A stretch of 64,000 nucleotides of DNA from Legionella sp. PATHC032 (GCF_026191185.1 NZ_JAPHOV010000001.1:432001-496000), one strand, 5' to 3'. Positions 37,995-47,187 are shown, counted from the stretch's first letter. Notes: generated by a model from the letters alone, not told the origin. A program made the numbers and translations.

Positions 37995-38317
37995 AATCTC
38001 CTGATAATAGTTAGTTTTAAAAAGAAGGTCGCCATAGTACAGGAAATGAGTTTTTCAGACCATAGTCTTTAGGGCAGATTCTTGTTAAATGTGTTGAACC
38101 TCAATTACTCAGGATACACCAAAATCCCAATTTCATTGTTAAAAAAGTTTTTAATTCGGTCATTTAGTTTATCTAAACTTCCTCATTAAAAACATTCTTT
38201 GCCTTAACCTTGGGGTTTTTCATAAGCATCTGTCTTTTTTACAATTGGGTTGGGAAATATATGAAACTTCACGCTCGGACTTATTACCGTAACCCCTGAC
38301 TAAAATCTTTGCTCTGA
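37995..38317. other. Gene-free stretch upstream of gamA
   Basis: About 320 bases between two same-strand genes. The middle is a full mini-element copy; the remaining left part must hold the gamA promoter and leader. A clear operator is not seen. Confidence 0.5.
38110..38232. repeat. Full-length palindromic mini-element (copy E)
   Basis: Starts CAGGATACACCAAAATCCCA and ends TTGGGGTTTTTCATAAGCAT, with the conserved middle TTTTAATTCGGTCATTTA and TTTATCTAAACTTCCTCATT. Terminal repeats are more diverged than in copies F and G. Confidence 0.75.
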
Positions 38318-38554
38318 TTAAGCTCTATCTCTTATAAGGTGCTTATCTTCAATGGATTGATACTCAAGCAGATCTCCAGGTTGACAATGCAAGTAAGCAC
38401 AAATGGCCTCAAGAGTCGCAAAACGTATTGCTTTGGCTTTACCATTTTTTAAAATGGATAAATTCGCTTCAGTAATGCCTATTGCTTCGGCTAAATCTCT
38501 AAGTCGACACTTTCTTTTTGCCATCATCACATCCAAATTAACAATAATTGACAT
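38318..38554 (-). CDS. Cro/C1-type HTH regulator (YozG-like)
   Basis: A 78-residue helix-turn-helix regulator: MAKRKCRLRDLAEAIGITEANLSILKNGKAKAIRFATLEAICAYLHCQPGDLLEY in overlapping parts, the compact form of XRE regulators without a sensor domain. AGGAGG lies eight bases before the ATG of MSIIVNLDV, so the upstream in-frame ATG is not needed. Such regulators pair with DUF2975 membrane proteins, as here, where it follows that gene on the same strand by about 90 bases. Confidence 0.88.
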   Translation of the reverse strand: MSIIVNLDVMMAKRKCRLRDLAEAIGITEANLSILKNGKAKAIRFATLEAICAYLHCQPGDLLEYQSIEDKHLIRDRA

Positions 38555-38644
38555 CGATTGAACCTCCTTAAATAACAAACGGGATATAAACTGATTGAGA
38601 TTGGCGTAAGAAAATCTCTTGATTTTCTTACGCTGAAGTTCACA

Positions 38645-39184
38645 TTAAATGGTTAATAAGGCATCTGTCTTTAATTTATGTGCTTCCTTAATAATCCAGG
38701 AAGCGATCAAAATGATAAAAGCAGTAATTAACGTGGACAGGTTAGCTGTTCCCAAGGTGATGCTTGCGATACGTTGACCAGATGGATTGGTAAAGGTTAA
38801 AGCCGCTGTGATCAATGGTTGATAAAGCAATTGTATAAGTTCACCTGATATAAGGTAAATACTTATATTCCTAATAAGTCGAATGTTTTCTTCTTCAAAT
38901 AAATGGCCATGCTCATATAGGTGAAACAGCTTTGCCAATTGATGACAAATTAGAACGTTAATCGATAAAGGTAAGGCTTCTATTGATAAAATAATGAAAC
39001 GATGCAACAAAGAAAACTGAGAGGGGTCTTGCACCGGGGTTGATAGCAGGGAATGCCATCCTCCCCAATTCAGCATGCTCTCGAAATGAAATAAAATGAA
39101 ATAAGCCGTTACAAGAGGGAGGCCATAGGCTAATGTTCTGAATAATAGAAAAAGCAAATGACTCACAGATTTTATTTTTTGCAT
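38645..39184 (-). CDS. DUF2975 membrane protein
   Basis: A 179-residue inner-membrane protein with four membrane segments (about residues 15-30, 48-72, 100-122 and 145-165), and the family segment LAKLFHLYEHGHLFEEENIRLIRNI between the second and third. Genes of this family stand next to small XRE regulators in many genomes. Function is unknown; a membrane partner of the regulator is inference from adjacency. Confidence 0.82.
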   Translation of the reverse strand: MQKIKSVSHLLFLLFRTLAYGLPLVTAYFILFHFESMLNWGGWHSLLSTPVQDPSQFSLLHRFIILSIEALPLSINVLICHQLAKLFHLYEHGHLFEEENIRLIRNISIYLISGELIQLLYQPLITAALTFTNPSGQRIASITLGTANLSTLITAFIILIASWIIKEAHKLKTDALLTI

Positions 39185-39309
39185 TATAACTGTCCTTCTA
39201 AGATGAGATCATGCGTATTTTATAATAAATTTATTGTTTTGCAATAAATATTTAACGTAAAACGTGATTTTATTATGACTGTATGTAGTGAAATTAGCAA
39301 GACGACAGG

Positions 39310-40305
39310 TTAAAATGGCGCGCTAACAATACTTTGAATTGCTTTGACCCATTCAGGATGATCATTCATGCAAGGAATTAATATAAATTGTTCACCACCA
39401 AGTTTTTCCCACTGTTCTTTTGCACGCATTCCTATTTCCTCAAGAGTTTCCAGGCAATCTGCGACAAAAGAAGGGCAGGAGACTACAATATTTTTAATTC
39501 CTTTGTTGATGAGTTCGGCAAGAACTTTATCGGTATAAGGTTTTATCCAGGGAGTTTTCCCGAGTCTGGATTGGAAGGCCGTTGTATATTGGTGAGTGCT
39601 TAACTGCAATTCTTTTGCCAGTAATAGACTGGTTTGGTAGCATTGAGCCCTATAACATGCTTGATTTTTATCATCTATGGGTTTGCATATTTGGGGACAA
39701 AGCGTATTGCATCCGCTTTTATGAATGTGCCGTTCGGGAATCCCATGGTAGCTAAAAAGAAGATGGAAATTATCCTTAATATAGGGCTCCATAATTTTAG
39801 CTTGTGCATGGATATATTCTGGTCTTTGGTAGAAATCTCGAATGATCTTGATTGATGGGATTATTTCTTGGCTTGCAAAATAGGTCATGATTTTTTCAAC
39901 AGCTGAGCCTGTAGCTGCAGAAGAATATTGAGGAAATAAGGGTAAAATGGTAAGGGAATGACAATCTTTTAATTCTGCAAGCGCAGTTGTAATGGATGGA
40001 GTCCCATAGCGCATTCCCAAGGCAATTTTGTACTCATTGTCAACTACAGCCTGTAGTTTTATCACTAAATTTTGGCTGTGATATAAAAGTGGAGATCCGT
40101 TTTCAGTCCATATCGATTGGTAAGCCTGGGCTGATTTTGGCGATCTAAAGGGTAAAATCAAACAATATACAAGGATATATCTCAGGATAGCTGGTAAGTC
40201 TATCACTCTTTTGTCAGTAAGAAATTCACGCAAATAGGGTTTTACCGCTTTGATATCAGCGTTATCGGGAGTGCCAAGATTTAACAGTAATAAGCCACGT
40301 CTCAT
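39310..40305 (-). CDS. hemH: Ferrochelatase
   Basis: Inserts iron into protoporphyrin IX, the last step of protohaem synthesis. The 331-residue protein has LLLNLGTPDNADIKAVKPYL at the N-terminus, the active-site region LLFSYHGIPERHIHKSGC with the catalytic His, the Cys-rich NTLCPQICKPIDDKN, and VVSCPSFVADCLETLEEI. It is a single gene here. It links functionally with the haem A synthesis genes further left. Confidence 0.96.
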   Translation of the reverse strand: MRRGLLLLNLGTPDNADIKAVKPYLREFLTDKRVIDLPAILRYILVYCLILPFRSPKSAQAYQSIWTENGSPLLYHSQNLVIKLQAVVDNEYKIALGMRYGTPSITTALAELKDCHSLTILPLFPQYSSAATGSAVEKIMTYFASQEIIPSIKIIRDFYQRPEYIHAQAKIMEPYIKDNFHLLFSYHGIPERHIHKSGCNTLCPQICKPIDDKNQACYRAQCYQTSLLLAKELQLSTHQYTTAFQSRLGKTPWIKPYTDKVLAELINKGIKNIVVSCPSFVADCLETLEEIGMRAKEQWEKLGGEQFILIPCMNDHPEWVKAIQSIVSAPF

Positions 40306-40415
40306 CAGCTAAAGTCCGGTTATAAAATAAAGGACATAATACCTTAAGTTGATGGACGCAGCAGCATAAATATTAGTTATACTGCCACGCTTAATAGTTT
40401 ATCACATCAATTAGA

Positions 40416-40649
40416 TTAAGCTATTTCTTCTTGTTCAGCGTTTTCACTAAGAGCAACAACGTTAGAGGCATGCAAACCTCTTTCACCATTGACTACATCA
40501 TAGGTAACCGCCTGCCCTGGAACCAGCGTTTTGTATCCAGTACCGTGAATTGACGAGAAGTGAACAAAAATATCTTCGCCGCCACCTTCCGGGATAATAA
40601 AACCCCAACCCTTGGCGTTATTAAACCACTTGACTTCGCCTCTAGCCAT
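40416..40649 (-). CDS. Cold-shock family RNA-binding protein
   Basis: A 77-residue CspA-family single OB-fold protein with RNP1-like KGWGFIIPE and RNP2-like DIFVHFSSI motifs. The C-terminal tail ENAEQEEIA is short and acidic. AGGAGG precedes the ATG. A leader of more than 150 bases lies upstream, as in regulated cold-shock mRNAs, but whether it is cold responsive cannot be judged. Confidence 0.93.
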   Translation of the reverse strand: MARGEVKWFNNAKGWGFIIPEGGGEDIFVHFSSIHGTGYKTLVPGQAVTYDVVNGERGLHASNVVALSENAEQEEIA

Positions 40650-40885
40650 GAATCCTCCTTATGCTAAAGCTTATCAATCGTCGACTGACATAAGCGGTCA
40701 GCTGAGCAATTGCATTCTTCCTTAAATGACAATTGTTAAAAGCCTATTTTACAATAGGTCATTTCAACATAACGCAAAAAGGGATCATTACTCAATAGGT
40801 TTATTAAAATTTATCTGTAATTCTTATAATTTTGAGGTCATGTTTTTGTTACAATGATTGAGTACTTATTGACAGAGAGAGTATT

Positions 40886-41317
40886 TTGTTTAGCATTGAT
40901 GATCGGATTAAGTCGTCTTCTTTTATACTTGGAGAATGGCCTTTATCTACAGTTCTTTTAAAAAATGACGCCTCATATCCCTGGTTTATTTTGGTTCCAA
41001 GAAGAATGGATATTCAAGAAATTTATCAACTTGAAAAGAGTGATCGGTTTTTATTAATTGAGGAAATCAATCAACTGTCTCTTCTGGCTAGTGATTACTT
41101 TAAACCAGACAAGCTTAATATAGGCGCTCTTGGCAATATTGTTCCGCAATTACATATACATATTGTTATCCGCAGAAAAAGTGATCCTTTGTGGCCTCAA
41201 GGCATTTGGCAAGCTTCCATGCCTTCTATTCCTTACCTTGAAAGTAAATTAAAAAGTTTACTGTCTACCTTGGGTGAGTTAGTCAGGACTTACGAAAAAT
41301 CTCAATCTCTTTGTTAA
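40886..41317 (+). CDS. HIT-family hydrolase with repeat-derived C-terminus
   Basis: HIT-superfamily nucleotide hydrolase, 143 residues. The catalytic region reads GNIVPQLHIHIVIRRKSDP, with His-x-His and the C-terminal DPLWPQGIW seen in related Ap4A-type hydrolases. No ATG is available before the conserved core, and a TTG after GAGAGAG fits as start. The last residues (from about VRTYEKSQSLC) and the stop codon are supplied by the mini-element copy F, so the original C-terminus may have been replaced on insertion. Confidence 0.85.
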   Translation: MFSIDDRIKSSSFILGEWPLSTVLLKNDASYPWFILVPRRMDIQEIYQLEKSDRFLLIEEINQLSLLASDYFKPDKLNIGALGNIVPQLHIHIVIRRKSDPLWPQGIWQASMPSIPYLESKLKSLLSTLGELVRTYEKSQSLC

Positions 41318-41406
41318 AAAATGTTTTTAATTCGGCCATTTAGTTTATCTAAACTCCCTCATGAAAAACATTTTTTGCCTCGGCCTTGGAGTTTTTTGTA
41401 AGTCCT
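41284..41406. repeat. Full-length palindromic mini-element (copy F)
   Basis: Starts CAGGACTTACGAAAAATCTC and ends GGAGTTTTTTGTAAGTCCT; the two ends are inverted repeats of about 20 bases. The middle includes TTTTAATTCGGCCATTTAGT. It overlaps the last 11 codons of the HIT gene. Confidence 0.85.
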
Positions 41407-41531
41407 ACTAGCAAACGAGGCATACTAAAGGTGGGTGTTATTTTATATTTTTGGAAATATTGACACTTTGCATACCACTGATTTGGGCGGAGGGCTCCTT
41501 TAGAGACCCTCACAAGTACTCCTGGAAACAA

Positions 41532-41891
41532 TCATGTTAATTGATGTAAAGTGATCGCGTTTCCTTCTGAATCGAAGGCGATTGCCATTTTGCAAACAGG
41601 CGAAGTGAACAGATCAATTTTGAATTGAACTCCTTTGGATTTTAGTTGGGATACCAGATCGTCAAGATTATCTACTTCAAAAGCAACGCTTCCTCCGGAA
41701 TTTGCACTAGGGATAACTCCTTGAGCCAATGTAGTAATTGCAAAGCAACCTCCTTGAGGTAAATCATATTCTACCCATGCCCCCTCTGCAGAAATTTTGC
41801 CAACTTCAAGTCCAAGTGTTTTTTCATAAAATTGCCTTGCTCTATCCATATCTTGAACAGGATACATGGTAAATGCGATTTTTTTGATCAT
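41532..41891 (-). CDS. Glyoxalase/VOC superfamily protein
   Basis: A 119-residue vicinal oxygen chelate protein: IAFTMYPVQDMDRARQFYEKTLGLEVG at the N-terminus and MAIAFDSEGNAITLHQL at the end, the single-module pattern of glyoxalase/bleomycin-resistance-like proteins. AGGAG stands six bases before the ATG of MIKKIAF, so the longer upstream frame is not used. The metal-binding residues are partly those of the family, and the substrate is unknown. Confidence 0.85.
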   Translation of the reverse strand: MIKKIAFTMYPVQDMDRARQFYEKTLGLEVGKISAEGAWVEYDLPQGGCFAITTLAQGVIPSANSGGSVAFEVDNLDDLVSQLKSKGVQFKIDLFTSPVCKMAIAFDSEGNAITLHQLT

Positions 41892-41977
41892 GGGAGCTCC
41901 TTGTTGAAATTTAAATATACTTTCACCATTAGATGAATTATAAATTACAATGATAAACATTCACTTTGAAATAAACG

Positions 41978-43330
41978 ATGATGTGCATGCTTAAAAAATT
42001 AATGTTCTTATTATTGTTGGGAGCAGGTTTGTTAAGCTGTGGGCAAAGCACGGATCAGCAAGTTTCTAATATTATAACACCTAAACAATTCCCTTCCAGT
42101 CCCAGGGATTATCGCCCAGTTCAAGAATTACCTTATTTAGCCTGGTGGAAGCAGTTTCAGGATCCGGAGTTGGATCGTATAATTGATGCTGGTTTGAAAA
42201 CCAATATGGATATTCATATTGCGATGGCTAATTTACAACAAGCACAAGGAGAGTTACAGCAAGTGAAGTTGAGTTGGATACCTAATATTCAAATATTGGG
42301 GGGATATTCTACTAATCCTGCTCTTGGGGTGCCAGGAGGGTTTTATGGAATATGGCCAAGTTATGTTTTGAATATTATGCAACTTTATACTCAGCAAAAG
42401 CGGGCTCAATATCAGGTCCAATATCATCAGGCAGCCATTGATGGTTTGCGCTTGACCTTAATTGGTCAGGTAACTGCAGCTTATTTCACTTTGATTGCGC
42501 AGTTGGAGCAACTTAAATTATTGTATGAACTGGACAGGGATTTAAAATCGTTAATTGCTTTGAGCAGGAAAGAAATCAATATAGGATTAAAAAATGATAT
42601 TGATTTGGCTCAGTTACAATCTAACGAGCGCTTGATAGCAGCACAAATAAAACCTATTAAGCACAACATTGTTGTTAGCCAGAATGCGTTGCGTTATTTA
42701 ATCAATGAGAATCCTGGTTTAATCAAAAGCAAAAATAATTTTGCTCAATTGGATTTTACACGCTTTAAACCCGGAAGCTTACCCGCTACTGTATTAAGTA
42801 ATCGCCCCGATATGAAGATGGCCGAATATTCCTTAAAAGCGGCTCGTATAGGTATTTTTGTCGCTTATAGTAATTTTTTTCCTGTTATGCAGCTGGATGA
42901 TTTTATTGGAGAGGCGCATTTGCCTAATAGCACGTTTGAACAAGCAACGGATGCGTACGTAAACTGGGCAATTAATCCAAATACTCTGGGTAAAATTTCA
43001 GTTAGTAAGGGAGTTTATAATGCAAAATTGGTCGAATACGTTAAGACAGTCCGATTAATTTTAAAAGAAGTTGATAATGCTTTTTCAGCTAATAAGCGCA
43101 TGAGAGAGCAATTTTTATCCTATCTACATGCACAAGAAGAGTATCAGCATAAATACAAGTTACAAAATGGTTTATTAAAAACAGGGCTAATGTCTTATAA
43201 AGAGTTATTGGAGAGTAAGGTTTATCTGGATAACTTGGCACTCTCAACAAATCAGGCGAAGCTGGAATTGGCTATGTCACTGGTTATGTTGTATCAAGAT
43301 TTGGCTGGTGGGTATGCTTATAGTGACTAA
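41978..43330 (+). CDS. Outer membrane efflux lipoprotein (TolC/NodT family)
   Basis: Outer-membrane channel of a tripartite pump, 450 residues. The N-terminus MLKKLMFLLLLGAGLLSCGQ is a lipoprotein signal with the lipobox LLSC, as in NodT-type proteins. Two long helical repeats (for example NMDIHIAMANLQQAQGELQQ and KYKLQNGLLKTGLMSYKELL) give the TolC fold. It opens a cluster with a membrane fusion protein and two FUSC subunits, so it is the exit duct of that pump. Confidence 0.9.
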   Translation: MMCMLKKLMFLLLLGAGLLSCGQSTDQQVSNIITPKQFPSSPRDYRPVQELPYLAWWKQFQDPELDRIIDAGLKTNMDIHIAMANLQQAQGELQQVKLSWIPNIQILGGYSTNPALGVPGGFYGIWPSYVLNIMQLYTQQKRAQYQVQYHQAAIDGLRLTLIGQVTAAYFTLIAQLEQLKLLYELDRDLKSLIALSRKEINIGLKNDIDLAQLQSNERLIAAQIKPIKHNIVVSQNALRYLINENPGLIKSKNNFAQLDFTRFKPGSLPATVLSNRPDMKMAEYSLKAARIGIFVAYSNFFPVMQLDDFIGEAHLPNSTFEQATDAYVNWAINPNTLGKISVSKGVYNAKLVEYVKTVRLILKEVDNAFSANKRMREQFLSYLHAQEEYQHKYKLQNGLLKTGLMSYKELLESKVYLDNLALSTNQAKLELAMSLVMLYQDLAGGYAYSD

Positions 43331-43469
43331 ATCGGTTTGGTTTGCAACGCACTGATTTTAAAAGTTGCCAAACAAGCTAGAATTCCAGTTCTCATCTCTT
43401 GAGCTGTTCGATGAGATAGGCTAATTTCGCATTATTGTTATATACCAAGGGAAACTGGTTGGCTATTTT

Positions 43470-44507
43470 ATGAAAAAATTGATGGAATATAGTGGAAAAA
43501 TAAAAGAGTATTTGCTGCGTTTAAAACCAAAACGTTGGTTTACCCTCACTAATTTGATTATTTTTATTGGTTTTCTTACTGCAATTATCTATGTTTTTTC
43601 CTATTTGATTCCTTTTACTGATAATGCGTTTGTCGTAAATAATGTACGACCAGTTGCGGCACTAACAAGCGGATACATAACTGATCTTTATGTAAAAAAT
43701 GGTGATGTAGTTTGTAAGGGACAAAAACTGTTTACCGTATTCAAAAAGCCCTATGAATACACAGTTGAGCAACTCAGCGCTGATTTAGCTGGAGCACAGG
43801 CAAAGTTGGCTGTATTAAAAACCACGTACGAACGGGATTTCAAACTCAGTCAAAATGAGCAAAAAATATACACAAAACTGGCGCAAGATGATCAAAAATA
43901 TCTTAAAGGCTATGCTATAAGATCTGTTTCTCTTATAACTCTGCAAAATTCCCAACAAGAAACAAAAGCAGCTAAAGATAAATGGCAGGCTTCATTGAAA
44001 CAACTGGAAATAGATCAGCATCAAATAATAGTTCAGGAGAATGAAATAAAATCAATTCAGGCCCGATTAAAAAATGCCAAAGTCAATTTGGATTTAACGG
44101 ATGTTTATGCGCAGGGTAGTGGGGTTATTCAAAATTTGTTTTTTACCATAGGAACTCCGGTAAATATCAATCAGCCATTATTCTCGTTGGTTGATCAGGA
44201 TAATATTTATATTCAGGCCAATTTTAATGAGACGGATTTGCGTGATGTGCGCAAGGGTTCAAAGGTATTGATATTTCCAAGAATGTATTTAGGAAGAAAA
44301 ATGTTTCATGGTGTCATTGATTCTGATTATTGGTCTGCGAATAGGCAATTGGTAGATGTGCGTACGCAGCTGCAAAATGTTATCAATGAAAATCAATGGA
44401 TTTTATTGCCCCAACGCCTTCCTGTTATTATCAAGGTTACTGACCCTGACCCTAAATATCCGCTTCGTGTCGGAGCTAGTGCTTATGTCTATGTCGAAGT
44501 TTATTGA
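43470..44507 (+). CDS. HlyD-family membrane fusion protein
   Basis: Periplasmic adaptor, 345 residues, with one N-terminal membrane helix (LTNLIIFIGFLTAIIYVFSY) and HlyD/EmrA-type motifs: FTDNAFVVNNVRPVAALTSG, then VSGYI-like LYVKNGDVVCKGQKLF lipoyl half, a coiled coil, and VYAQGSGVIQNLFFTIGTPV as the second lipoyl half. It lies between the outer-membrane lipoprotein and the FUSC genes and overlaps the next start. Confidence 0.9.
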   Translation: MKKLMEYSGKIKEYLLRLKPKRWFTLTNLIIFIGFLTAIIYVFSYLIPFTDNAFVVNNVRPVAALTSGYITDLYVKNGDVVCKGQKLFTVFKKPYEYTVEQLSADLAGAQAKLAVLKTTYERDFKLSQNEQKIYTKLAQDDQKYLKGYAIRSVSLITLQNSQQETKAAKDKWQASLKQLEIDQHQIIVQENEIKSIQARLKNAKVNLDLTDVYAQGSGVIQNLFFTIGTPVNINQPLFSLVDQDNIYIQANFNETDLRDVRKGSKVLIFPRMYLGRKMFHGVIDSDYWSANRQLVDVRTQLQNVINENQWILLPQRLPVIIKVTDPDPKYPLRVGASAYVYVEVY

Positions 44508-45417
44508 TTGGGTTGAGCAGGTTGACCCCTATGCTATTCAACGAATAGCGCTCTATAAATCACTTTTTATTGCTACAATAATGGCCTATGTTTATTGGAT
44601 ATTTCGTCCCACGAATTTTACAGCATTTTTTTCACCATTTTTGCTGGTAAGATTTTATGAATCTCCCAGTCTTGCCAGTTTTCAAGAGAAAGAGCATTTT
44701 TTGATTTTTATTGGAGTGGTAGTGATACTGCTGAGTACTTCTTTTTATCTTGTTTACCCATTTCGTGTTGTATTTTTCTTTTTCTCAATTATTGCGTTAA
44801 CAAGCGTTTATTTTTATGTACTGAAAAAATATCTTTCATTAAAGAATGTGACTATGTTGATTGTTGCATCTGGAGCAACAATTTTAAGTACAGAGCCCCC
44901 TGCAAATTGGCAAATTGTTTATGACATTATTGGGTCAAGCGCATTATCGATGATTGCCATATTCATTTGCTTAAGATTTTTTCCAAACCAATATCTCAGA
45001 GTATGGAAGAGGGCTATGGCAAAATTCATTCAATCTCTTGAGCTGGATATTGAAAAATCATTTAGTCATCGTGGTCTGAGATTCATGCAGGAAGAAATGA
45101 TAAATCTGAGCGTAATTAGACAATATCGTAGACTTATCCCCAAAAAATATATGATTTATACGCAGCAAATTTCAATCAACATACGCAACATTCAATTTTC
45201 TTTAGATAATCTTTATTATGAAGCCAAAAATGAGGCTTTCTGGCATGAAGTGAAAGAGAATCTTTATACGCTTAGATGTGCAATAAAAACCAATACACCC
45301 AGCTGCACTCCTAAAATGTCTATCGTGCCTGAGTCAAAATTACAACAATATGTCATGGGATGTTTACAAAAAGCATTTAATCATTGGAATCAATTATGCA
45401 TGATACTTCAGCATTGA
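44485..45417 (+). CDS. FUSC-type efflux subunit, first half
   Basis: Inner-membrane protein of the fusaric acid/AaeB-like (FUSC) type, 310 residues. About five membrane segments occupy residues 20-160, followed by a soluble helical domain. I start at the ATG of MSMSKFIDWV, with GGAG nine bases upstream and inside the HlyD gene; a second ATG two codons on is possible. In AaeB-type pumps both membrane halves are usually in one polypeptide, but here they are split; the next gene overlaps by 22 bases. Confidence 0.82.
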   Translation: MSMSKFIDWVEQVDPYAIQRIALYKSLFIATIMAYVYWIFRPTNFTAFFSPFLLVRFYESPSLASFQEKEHFLIFIGVVVILLSTSFYLVYPFRVVFFFFSIIALTSVYFYVLKKYLSLKNVTMLIVASGATILSTEPPANWQIVYDIIGSSALSMIAIFICLRFFPNQYLRVWKRAMAKFIQSLELDIEKSFSHRGLRFMQEEMINLSVIRQYRRLIPKKYMIYTQQISINIRNIQFSLDNLYYEAKNEAFWHEVKENLYTLRCAIKTNTPSCTPKMSIVPESKLQQYVMGCLQKAFNHWNQLCMILQH

Positions 45418-46280
45418 AGAAAAAGCTTGATTATGCTCGCCTTGTTCACCTGCTCATCATGTTCATGGTTGCCATGCTCATTTTTTTGTTTTCAACCTTT
45501 CCTGAAAAGTGGTGGGTATTGATAACTGTTCTGTCAGTTAGTGCGGGTATTGAACCAGGATTAATTATCAGAAGAGCTAAACATCGGATTTGGGGAACAC
45601 TTTTAGCTCTCATCCTTTTGATTCCCTTACTTTATTTACTCCAATTGAACTATCGATTGATATCCATCCTGTTCGTTCTGGCGATAGTTGGTTTGAGTGT
45701 TGCTACGTTAAACACAAAACGTTACGACATTAGTGTATTTTTTATTACTTTAGTTGTCTTTTTTTTAATGGCACAAACGGAAGAAGTGACATCGCCTCAT
45801 GGCCCTTTTGAGATGGTTCTTAATCGGGGCATATGCACCTTGTTTGGTATTTTTATTGTGTTGGCTGGCGATTATTTTTTATTTCAGGCATACCGTTACT
45901 CTCATAGACTTTATTTTTTTCATCAGGTGACGGTTTATGATTTTTTAAATAATATTGTGAAAAAAATATATAATTCCAATGCAGAAAAAGTGAATACATT
46001 ACTCTTTGTAGAGAAATTACGTGGCCAATTTACCGAGTATTATCTCCCGATATCCATCAGTTCTGAAAATTTGAAACTGGATTTTAAAACCAGTGAACAT
46101 ACTAAAAAAAGAATTGATATTTTTCAGGAAACGATTTGGGAAATCCGACGCTTGGTTTTTGCATTATGCATTTCAGAGTTTGTTTTACATTCCTCAACAG
46201 CATCTGAACAGCATTTGCAACGATTTAAGTTGTTGATGAATAAAGCTCGAACTCATTTTATTCAGTTTGAAGGTCATTAG
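45396..46280 (+). CDS. FUSC-type efflux subunit, second half
   Basis: A 294-residue inner-membrane protein carrying the second FUSC-like module: FPEKWWVLITVLSVSAGIEPG, the arginine-rich loop LIIRRAKHRIWGTLLAL and RGICTLFGIFIVLAGDYFLF, followed by a soluble helical part. The start is the ATG of MHDTSALKKK inside the preceding gene. Together the two FUSC genes should form the inner-membrane pump with the HlyD and TolC-like proteins. Substrate probably an aromatic or organic acid, from family knowledge only. Confidence 0.85.
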   Translation: MHDTSALKKKLDYARLVHLLIMFMVAMLIFLFSTFPEKWWVLITVLSVSAGIEPGLIIRRAKHRIWGTLLALILLIPLLYLLQLNYRLISILFVLAIVGLSVATLNTKRYDISVFFITLVVFFLMAQTEEVTSPHGPFEMVLNRGICTLFGIFIVLAGDYFLFQAYRYSHRLYFFHQVTVYDFLNNIVKKIYNSNAEKVNTLLFVEKLRGQFTEYYLPISISSENLKLDFKTSEHTKKRIDIFQETIWEIRRLVFALCISEFVLHSSTASEQHLQRFKLLMNKARTHFIQFEGH

Positions 46281-46304
46281 TAATTAGAAGTAGGGAGTAC
46301 AAAC

Positions 46305-46694
46305 ATGTCTCATCCTGACTATAGTGTTTATAATGAGAAGTGCCCATCACATAATGTTCTTGAAGGCATTAGTGACAAATGGTCTATATTGGTTATTAGT
46401 CTTTTATCCCAAAGAATATACCGTTTTGGTGAGTTAAAACGCGAGATCGGTGGAATATCAGCCAAAATGTTGACACAAACATTACTGAAATTGGAGCGAT
46501 ATGGCTTTGTCCAAAGACAATCGTATCCTGTTTTACCTATGAAGGTTGAATACTCATTAACCGCTTTGGGTAAAGAATTGAGTGCTATATTGGTTTTACT
46601 TACCCGTTGGACTGAAACCAATATGGATAAAATAATCAATGCGGAAAAGACATTTAGTGAACAGAAGCTTTATTGTGATTCCGAATTTATCTAA
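46305..46694 (+). CDS. HxlR-family transcriptional regulator
   Basis: A 129-residue winged-helix regulator of the HxlR family: CPSHNVLEGISDKWSILVIS near the start with the conserved Cys, GELKREIGGISAKMLTQTLLKLERYGFVQRQ for the recognition helix and wing, and YSLTALGKEL. GTAGGGAG lies before the ATG. HxlR regulators often respond to thiol-reactive compounds through the N-terminal Cys. As the last gene of the pump cluster it is the probable local regulator. Confidence 0.92.
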   Translation: MSHPDYSVYNEKCPSHNVLEGISDKWSILVISLLSQRIYRFGELKREIGGISAKMLTQTLLKLERYGFVQRQSYPVLPMKVEYSLTALGKELSAILVLLTRWTETNMDKIINAEKTFSEQKLYCDSEFI

Positions 46695-47118
46695 ACCATT
46701 TTATTAAAGTTTCCTCACCTAAATGGTCATGGATATAGGTTAAATAGCGAGTTAGTTCCAAGGCATATTCCTCTTCAGAAACCTGGGTGTTTTTTTCGAG
46801 TAAAGGATCATGATGAAAGAAAATTCCATTGAGATGGGTATTACAAAATTCATGATAATCTCTGGTGAATAAAAGAAAAGTATGCCACATCTTGTCAATA
46901 TCAACCATTTCCGCATGAATGACACAAGAGAAATTCAGGTTTTTATCCCCAGGATAAAGTAATTTGTCCGTTTTATGTTTATGGCAGAGCCAAATAAATT
47001 TCATTAATTCTTGTAATGCCTCTTCTGCTTGCATGGCGGCAGTTGGGTAATCCATATTATATCGGGTAATAATTTTATGATTTCTGTAATCGAGTAAGTC
47101 TTTTAAGTCAGGATGCAT
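46687..47118 (-). CDS. DUF1399/GRDP-like protein
   Basis: A 143-residue soluble protein. The segment MVDIDKMWHTFLLFTRDYHEFCNTHLNG matches the core pattern of DUF1399 (glycine-rich domain protein-like), where a D-x-x-W-H-T-H/F motif is followed by Y-x-x-F-C. The histidine-rich ends (IFFHHDPLLE, CHKHK) suggest metal binding, but this is not shown. Its tail overlaps the HxlR gene end by 8 bases in convergent orientation. A peptide gene lies 69 bases upstream on the same strand. Confidence 0.75.
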   Translation of the reverse strand: MHPDLKDLLDYRNHKIITRYNMDYPTAAMQAEEALQELMKFIWLCHKHKTDKLLYPGDKNLNFSCVIHAEMVDIDKMWHTFLLFTRDYHEFCNTHLNGIFFHHDPLLEKNTQVSEEEYALELTRYLTYIHDHLGEETLIKWFR

Positions 47119-47148
47119 GATTATGGGGCTTTGATTGGTTTAAGTATA

Positions 47149-47174
47149 ATGGCACGTTTTTGCTAACGTGCCAT
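47149..47174 (-). terminator. Hairpin between the 29-residue peptide gene and the DUF1399-like gene
   Basis: Perfect 10-bp stem, ATGGCACGTT paired with AACGTGCCAT, with a 6-base loop. The T run after it is weak (TATACTT in the minus reading). It may be a partial terminator or attenuator between the two genes. Confidence 0.5.
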
Positions 47175-47187
47175 CATTCCGGTTTTA

